From positions 1-8,797 of the forward strand of contig JAGABO010000044.1 in assembly GCA_017614655.1 (NCBI GenBank): a stretch of 8,797 nt of DNA, given 5' to 3'. Source of the stretch: Treponema sp. (GTDB lineage: Bacteria > Spirochaetota > Spirochaetia > Treponematales > Treponemataceae). Each line of letters begins with the position of its first letter. Within the stretch, counting starts at the first letter, position 1. The position numbers were made by a program, and so were the translations under genes. Shown piece after piece: positions 5,823-8,797 of the stretch. The notes below the pieces were generated by a model. The model was not told the origin of the DNA. It did not search any database and saw only the letters and a list, made by a program, of their open reading frames with translations.

Positions 5823-7760
5823 TTACTCAACAGGAATAAAATCAACTGTAAGTTCTACAATATTTATATTTGACGCCTTAACGCGCACTTTTTCGTTTAA
5901 CTGCATTTCTTTTTTCGGAACAAAATATGTTTCCATGGCAAGAGACGGAATCGAAAAAAGAGGAATCTTCTGACTTTTATCTACGCAGACGGCTTCTCCT
6001 TCCCAGTCCGGATTCTGAAGAAGATAAACCAAAGTCCAGTGAGTATTGCTTTTTCTTTCTGCCTTTTTTGCAGCAACAGCCGAAGCATCTCCTGCACTTA
6101 TCCGGAAAAGCATTGTATCCTTGTCTATAAGAGGACGGCCGTCTAAAAAGGCGCGGAGCTGTTCGTGGGCAATAAGATCCCCGTATCTTCTTAAGGGACT
6201 TGTTACCTGTGAATACATACGGAGTCCCAGAGCAGCATGCTTCATGGGAGTAACTCCAACCTGCCTCCTGTGCATGCATCTTCTTAACCTGAACTGACCT
6301 GCAAGACCTTCCGGAACTTCATCCGGGATATCGGGCTCTTCCTGACTTACAAACGGGAAAGGAATGTTGTTTTTGAATGCAAAAAGGGCCGCCCCTTCAC
6401 CTGCTAAAAGCATCATTTCGCGCACCATTTCGCCACTTTCAAAATGATTTACGTCACGAATAGAAACCGTTTTAGTTGCAGGATCTACGTTAAGATGAAC
6501 TTCGGGCATGTCTATCTGAACGGAGCCCTGGGCTTTTCTTTTTGCAATATTTTTACGTGCTATATCAAAAAGAGGCTTTAATTCAGCAGTTTCCTTCTGT
6601 TCATCTGCTTCTTTATAAGTAAGGCGCTTTACGTTTACAAGCGTTTTAAAGACTTCACATTCCAGAACTTCGGCATTTTCCGAAAGAAGAAGGCGGAAAG
6701 AAAGGGCACGGCTTTCTTCGTTAAGCCCGAGTGCATAGTCTTCAAGGCTTTCTTCGGCAAGCATGCGGGCAGCTCCTTCCGGAATATAAAGCGTGCTTCC
6801 TCTTTCGCGGGCTACTTTATCTATGGAAGAATCCGGCAGCACAGAACTGGCAGGATCTGCAATATGAACCCAGACATATTTTCCGTCAAAAGCAACGGCA
6901 TCATCAGGGTCAGAACTCCATTCATCATCAACGGCATAGGAAACGCCTTCTACTTTAAGACGCTCTTCCTGCGGCGGATGAGGAAGGCTTTCGCTTGCTG
7001 AATGCATGGAAAGACCCCAGCGCACCGGATGAGGATTACGCGTAAAGTTCCAGATACCGGTATCTATAAGAAGTTTGTGTGCCCGTTCAGGAGTTTCCTT
7101 TATGTGAGCATCATGAAGGGTCCGGCTTTTGTCTGTCTTACCGAGGGCAAGGGCTTCTACGTCTCCCATGTAAATTGAATCTTCCGGAAGAAGCCTGTGC
7201 TGGCGAAGGCGTTCTATAAAGGCTGCCCGGTTTTCTTCTTCCTTACCCTTTTCTTCTGCTTTTTTTACAAGTTCATTAATTTCTGAAAGAGGACGCGGAA
7301 CAAAAACAAGCCGGCCTTCCATAAAATCCTTAAGCACGGATTTAAAGTAAACGGTATTTTTTAATGCTGAATAGAGGGCAAAACTTAAGTCCGGAGTAAA
7401 ACCGCCGTAAAAAATAGAAGCAAGTTCATCAAAAGAAAGAGGAGCGTTTTCCGTTTCGCTGTCAGAAAGAAGAAGCTCATGGGTTTCCTTTATCTTAAGC
7501 GAAAGTTCGTTTTTGGAATCAAGCGCATACATTTCTTCTTCGCCCGGAGAAAGGTTTTCTTTTTCCGAAACGAGTTTTTCCAGGGAAGTACACGGCTTTT
7601 CCGAAAGAACTGCAATATCCTTAAGGCGGACATTCTGCAGAACCTTCTGTTTTTTTCCGTTTTTTTCCTGATAGAATTCTATCTGATACTTACCGTCATT
7701 TTCGCTTATAACACAGGCTGCAAGATTTTTATAAATAACGGCGGAATTCTTAATGAGCAT
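5823..7760 (-). CDS. RNB-domain (RNase II family) 3'-5' exoribonuclease
   Basis: A 645-aa processive 3'-5' exoribonuclease of the RNase II/R family, cytoplasmic. The RNB active site is complete. AVDDEWSSDPDDA (276-288) supplies Asp278, 284, 286 and 287, with the same spacing as Asp201, 207, 209 and 210 of E. coli RNase II, which bind the two metal ions. The TSPLRRY RNA-clamping motif is at 520-526. The N-terminus does not look like the two cold-shock domains of E. coli RNase II. Residues 1-55 look like a small beta-barrel, and about 105-190 look helical or winged-helix-like (SFDELASIFYGGFTPDLSFALY), similar to my memory of the Deinococcus/cyanobacterial RNase II branch. The C-terminus (about 584-645) is a short, S1-like barrel. 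The ATG has AAGGAG (7775-7770) with 9-nt spacing. dapB follows after 12 nt. I leave the symbol blank because rnb and rnr are both poor fits. Confidence 0.92.
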   Translation of the reverse strand: MLIKNSAVIYKNLAACVISENDGKYQIEFYQEKNGKKQKVLQNVRLKDIAVLSEKPCTSLEKLVSEKENLSPGEEEMYALDSKNELSLKIKETHELLLSDSETENAPLSFDELASIFYGGFTPDLSFALYSALKNTVYFKSVLKDFMEGRLVFVPRPLSEINELVKKAEEKGKEEENRAAFIERLRQHRLLPEDSIYMGDVEALALGKTDKSRTLHDAHIKETPERAHKLLIDTGIWNFTRNPHPVRWGLSMHSASESLPHPPQEERLKVEGVSYAVDDEWSSDPDDAVAFDGKYVWVHIADPASSVLPDSSIDKVARERGSTLYIPEGAARMLAEESLEDYALGLNEESRALSFRLLLSENAEVLECEVFKTLVNVKRLTYKEADEQKETAELKPLFDIARKNIAKRKAQGSVQIDMPEVHLNVDPATKTVSIRDVNHFESGEMVREMMLLAGEGAALFAFKNNIPFPFVSQEEPDIPDEVPEGLAGQFRLRRCMHRRQVGVTPMKHAALGLRMYSQVTSPLRRYGDLIAHEQLRAFLDGRPLIDKDTMLFRISAGDASAVAAKKAERKSNTHWTLVYLLQNPDWEGEAVCVDKSQKIPLFSIPSLAMETYFVPKKEMQLNEKVRVKASNINIVELTVDFIPVE

Positions 7761-7797
7761 AAAACAAAGCTCCTTTTACTTTTTTTTACCCGATGAA

Positions 7798-7826
7798 TTT
7801 ATAGCATAATACAGAAAAAAAATAAA
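7798..7826 (-). promoter_or_regulatory. Candidate promoter of the RNB-dapB operon
   Basis: On the minus strand a TATAAA -10 box (7803-7798) lies 17 bp from a weak TTTATT -35 box (7826-7821). An alternative -10, TATTAT (7811-7806), lacks a recognisable -35. Either would give a 5' leader of about 30-45 nt containing the AAGGAG site. The weak -35 makes this only a candidate, and read-through from the thioesterase gene is possible because I see no terminator between them. Confidence 0.4.
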
Positions 7827-7845
7827 CGGCCTGAATGAGAAATAA

Positions 7846-7859
7846 TTTTTGTACAAAAA
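7846..7859. repeat. Perfect 14-bp palindrome TTTTTGTACAAAAA
   Basis: The sequence is identical on both strands and lies 19 bp upstream of the candidate RNB promoter and 14 bp after the thioesterase stop. Its form suits a dimeric DNA-binding regulator. As RNA it would give only five A-U pairs, and no T run follows in the minus-strand direction, so a terminator role is unlikely. Confidence 0.4.
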
Positions 7860-7873
7860 CACGGCTGTAAAAC

Positions 7874-8272
7874 TTACTTATTGAGCTTCATTCCGTTAAT
7901 CGTAACAAAGGCAACTTTTGTCCCGAGTTCATCCGTTACAGAAACAGAATAAAGGCAAGTAGATTTTCCGTCTTTTAAAAGCGATGCTTCTGCTGTAAGA
8001 AGCTTTCCTTTTGCCATGGAAGTAAAGGAAATATTACTGGAAACAGAAACCGTCTGAACCTGATTAAAATTGGATGCTACGGCAAAAGTGTAATCAGCAA
8101 GCGTAAAAACTGCACCACCCATTACACCGCCGTAAGCATTTTTATGAGAGGCAGTTACAGGAAGGCTACATTTTGCGTAGTGTTCACCAACTTCATCAAT
8201 ACAGATTCCTGTTGTCTCTGTGGCGTAAGTGTCTTTTCCGAAAAATTCCCGGGCCTTTTCTAAATCAGTCAT
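7874..8272 (-). CDS. PaaI-like hotdog-fold acyl-CoA thioesterase
   Basis: A 132-aa single hotdog domain of the PaaI/4HBT type; these enzymes hydrolyse acyl-CoA thioesters, often aryl or phenylacetyl types. The signature NAYGGVMGGAVFTLAD (45-60) places Asn45 and Asp60 at the spacing of the catalytic Asn46 and Asp61 of E. coli PaaI. The His that usually precedes the second GG is Met here. The NISFTSMAKGKLLTAEA segment (80-96) follows the family pattern. The ATG is 12 nt after the stop of the ACT-domain gene and has no Shine-Dalgarno sequence (AGCATTCCTCTT precedes it), so translation probably depends on coupling with that gene. No alternative start with a better site was found, and the next Met is at residue 51. 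The fold assignment is secure; the substrate is unknown. Confidence 0.9.
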   Translation of the reverse strand: MTDLEKAREFFGKDTYATETTGICIDEVGEHYAKCSLPVTASHKNAYGGVMGGAVFTLADYTFAVASNFNQVQTVSVSSNISFTSMAKGKLLTAEASLLKDGKSTCLYSVSVTDELGTKVAFVTINGMKLNK

Positions 8273-8284
8273 AAGAGGAATGCT

Positions 8285-8716
8285 TTAGTCTTTAAAAAGT
8301 TCAGCTTCGGATGCCGTGCGGATTCCGTTCTTTTCTAAAACACGTTCCGTTTCTTCTACATCAGTGCAGCGGATAATCATATAGGCTGAATTGGTTTTGC
8401 GTCCTCCAAAGCCGTACATGTATTCTACGTTGCGGTTGTTGTCTGCAAGAACTTTAAGGATGCGGTTAAGGCTTCCGGCTTCATCAGGAATTTCTACTGC
8501 AATTACCGGAGTCATCTTTACGATGTAGTGTGAACGTTCAAGGGCAGCCTGAACCTGTTCCGGATTGTCGACAAGCATGCGTGCAATGCCGAAATCGCTG
8601 GTGTCTGCAAGGGCAAGGCTCCTTATGCTGATTTTATGTTCAGCAAGAACATTGGTTAATTCTGAAAGTGCATTCTTACGGTTTTCCAAAAAAATTGAAA
8701 TCTGTTTAATAGTCAT
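8285..8716 (-). CDS. Tandem ACT-domain amino-acid-binding protein
   Basis: A 143-aa protein made of two ACT domains (about residues 3-66 and 71-137) and nothing else. The second opens with the classic IPDEAGSLNRIL turn (76-87), where ACT dimers bind amino acids. There is no catalytic or DNA-binding domain. Stand-alone tandem ACT proteins of this kind are commonly found beside phenylacetate-CoA ligase and indolepyruvate oxidoreductase genes in anaerobes (established association, recalled), so it may sense an aromatic or branched-chain amino acid. I choose the ATG at 8716 because GGAGG (8729-8725) lies 8 nt before it. The in-frame TTG at 8731 overlaps that site and is unlikely to be used. The thioesterase gene follows after 12 nt. 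The promoter is not visible and is probably beyond the right edge. Confidence 0.92.
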   Translation of the reverse strand: MTIKQISIFLENRKNALSELTNVLAEHKISIRSLALADTSDFGIARMLVDNPEQVQAALERSHYIVKMTPVIAVEIPDEAGSLNRILKVLADNNRNVEYMYGFGGRKTNSAYMIIRCTDVEETERVLEKNGIRTASEAELFKD

Positions 8717-8724
8717 TTTTTCTT

Positions 8725-8729
8725 CCTCC
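8725..8729 (-). promoter_or_regulatory. Ribosome binding site fixing the start of the ACT-domain gene
   Basis: A full GGAGG on the minus strand lies 8 nt before the ATG at 8716. It decides between this ATG and an in-frame TTG at 8731 whose own codon abuts the GGAGG. Confidence 0.85.
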
Positions 8730-8741
8730 AATATTTTTTTT

Positions 8742-8797
8742 GCGTTAGCGCTGGGAGTGGCGGCGAAGCCGTTGCGGAACGAAGTGGAGCAATGAAG
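8742..8797. other. GC-rich intergenic element, cut by the window edge
   Basis: 35 of 56 bases are G or C, clearly richer than the flanking genes and set next to an eight-T run. The plus strand is purine-rich. It holds a CGGC-GAA-GCCG hairpin (8761-8771) and short repeated words (TTGCG at 8740 and 8772; GAAG at 8765, 8781 and 8794). I see no credible reading frame of its own. It may be one end of a dispersed intergenic repeat, but only this partial copy is visible. Confidence 0.35.

Noticed and set aside
7846..7859. Palindrome as the terminator of the thioesterase gene
   Set aside because: The stem would be only A-U pairs and no T tract follows in the minus-strand direction.
8717..8731. TTG at 8731 as the start of the ACT-domain gene
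   Set aside because: It abuts the GGAGG site that serves the ATG at 8716, and the five extra residues (MEEEK) are simply the translated site and spacer.

Overview
The window looks like chromosomal DNA of a spirochaete, most probably a Treponema of the host-associated, moderately AT-rich kind. This is an inference from the protein sequences (an HtrA protease and a secreted SPOR protein imply a periplasm), the style of the intergenic DNA and the gene mix. No rRNA or other decisive marker is present. I see no phage, insertion sequence, CRISPR array or replication origin. Most of the content is housekeeping, and I found no convincing new multi-gene system. The items most worth following up are a radical-SAM-like protein without its cluster motif behind asnA, an unusual SPOR/DUF2135 envelope protein that is probably translated from a leaderless mRNA, and a GC-rich element cut by the right edge.

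Layout. At 2-1378 (+) is the 3' part of a DegP/HtrA periplasmic serine protease, cut by the left edge. A structured 3' region and a terminator follow. On the minus strand, asnA (3462-2425) is followed 9 nt later by an unrecognised 297-aa gene (2415-1522). They probably form a two-gene operon driven by a good sigma70-type promoter at 3489-3517. Upstream of it, also on the minus strand, lies tRNA-Lys(UUU) (3664-3592) with its own promoter and terminator. Facing away from the tRNA is a plus-strand gene (3771-5009) for a secreted protein with a SPOR-like domain, a Pro/Glu linker, a carboxypeptidase-regulatory-like domain and a DUF2135/YfaP-like domain.

The right half is entirely on the minus strand. 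An ACT-domain protein (8716-8285) is followed 12 nt later by a PaaI-like hotdog thioesterase (8272-7874). After 113 nt comes an RNB-family exoribonuclease (7760-5823), followed 12 nt later by dapB (5810-5025). dapB converges on the SPOR gene with only 15 nt between their stop codons.

Functional themes are envelope quality control (HtrA), a probable cell-wall-binding envelope protein, amino-acid biosynthesis (AsnA makes asparagine from aspartate and ammonia; DapB serves the lysine/diaminopimelate pathway), RNA turnover (RNB exonuclease), and a small ACT/thioesterase pair whose partners probably lie beyond the right edge.
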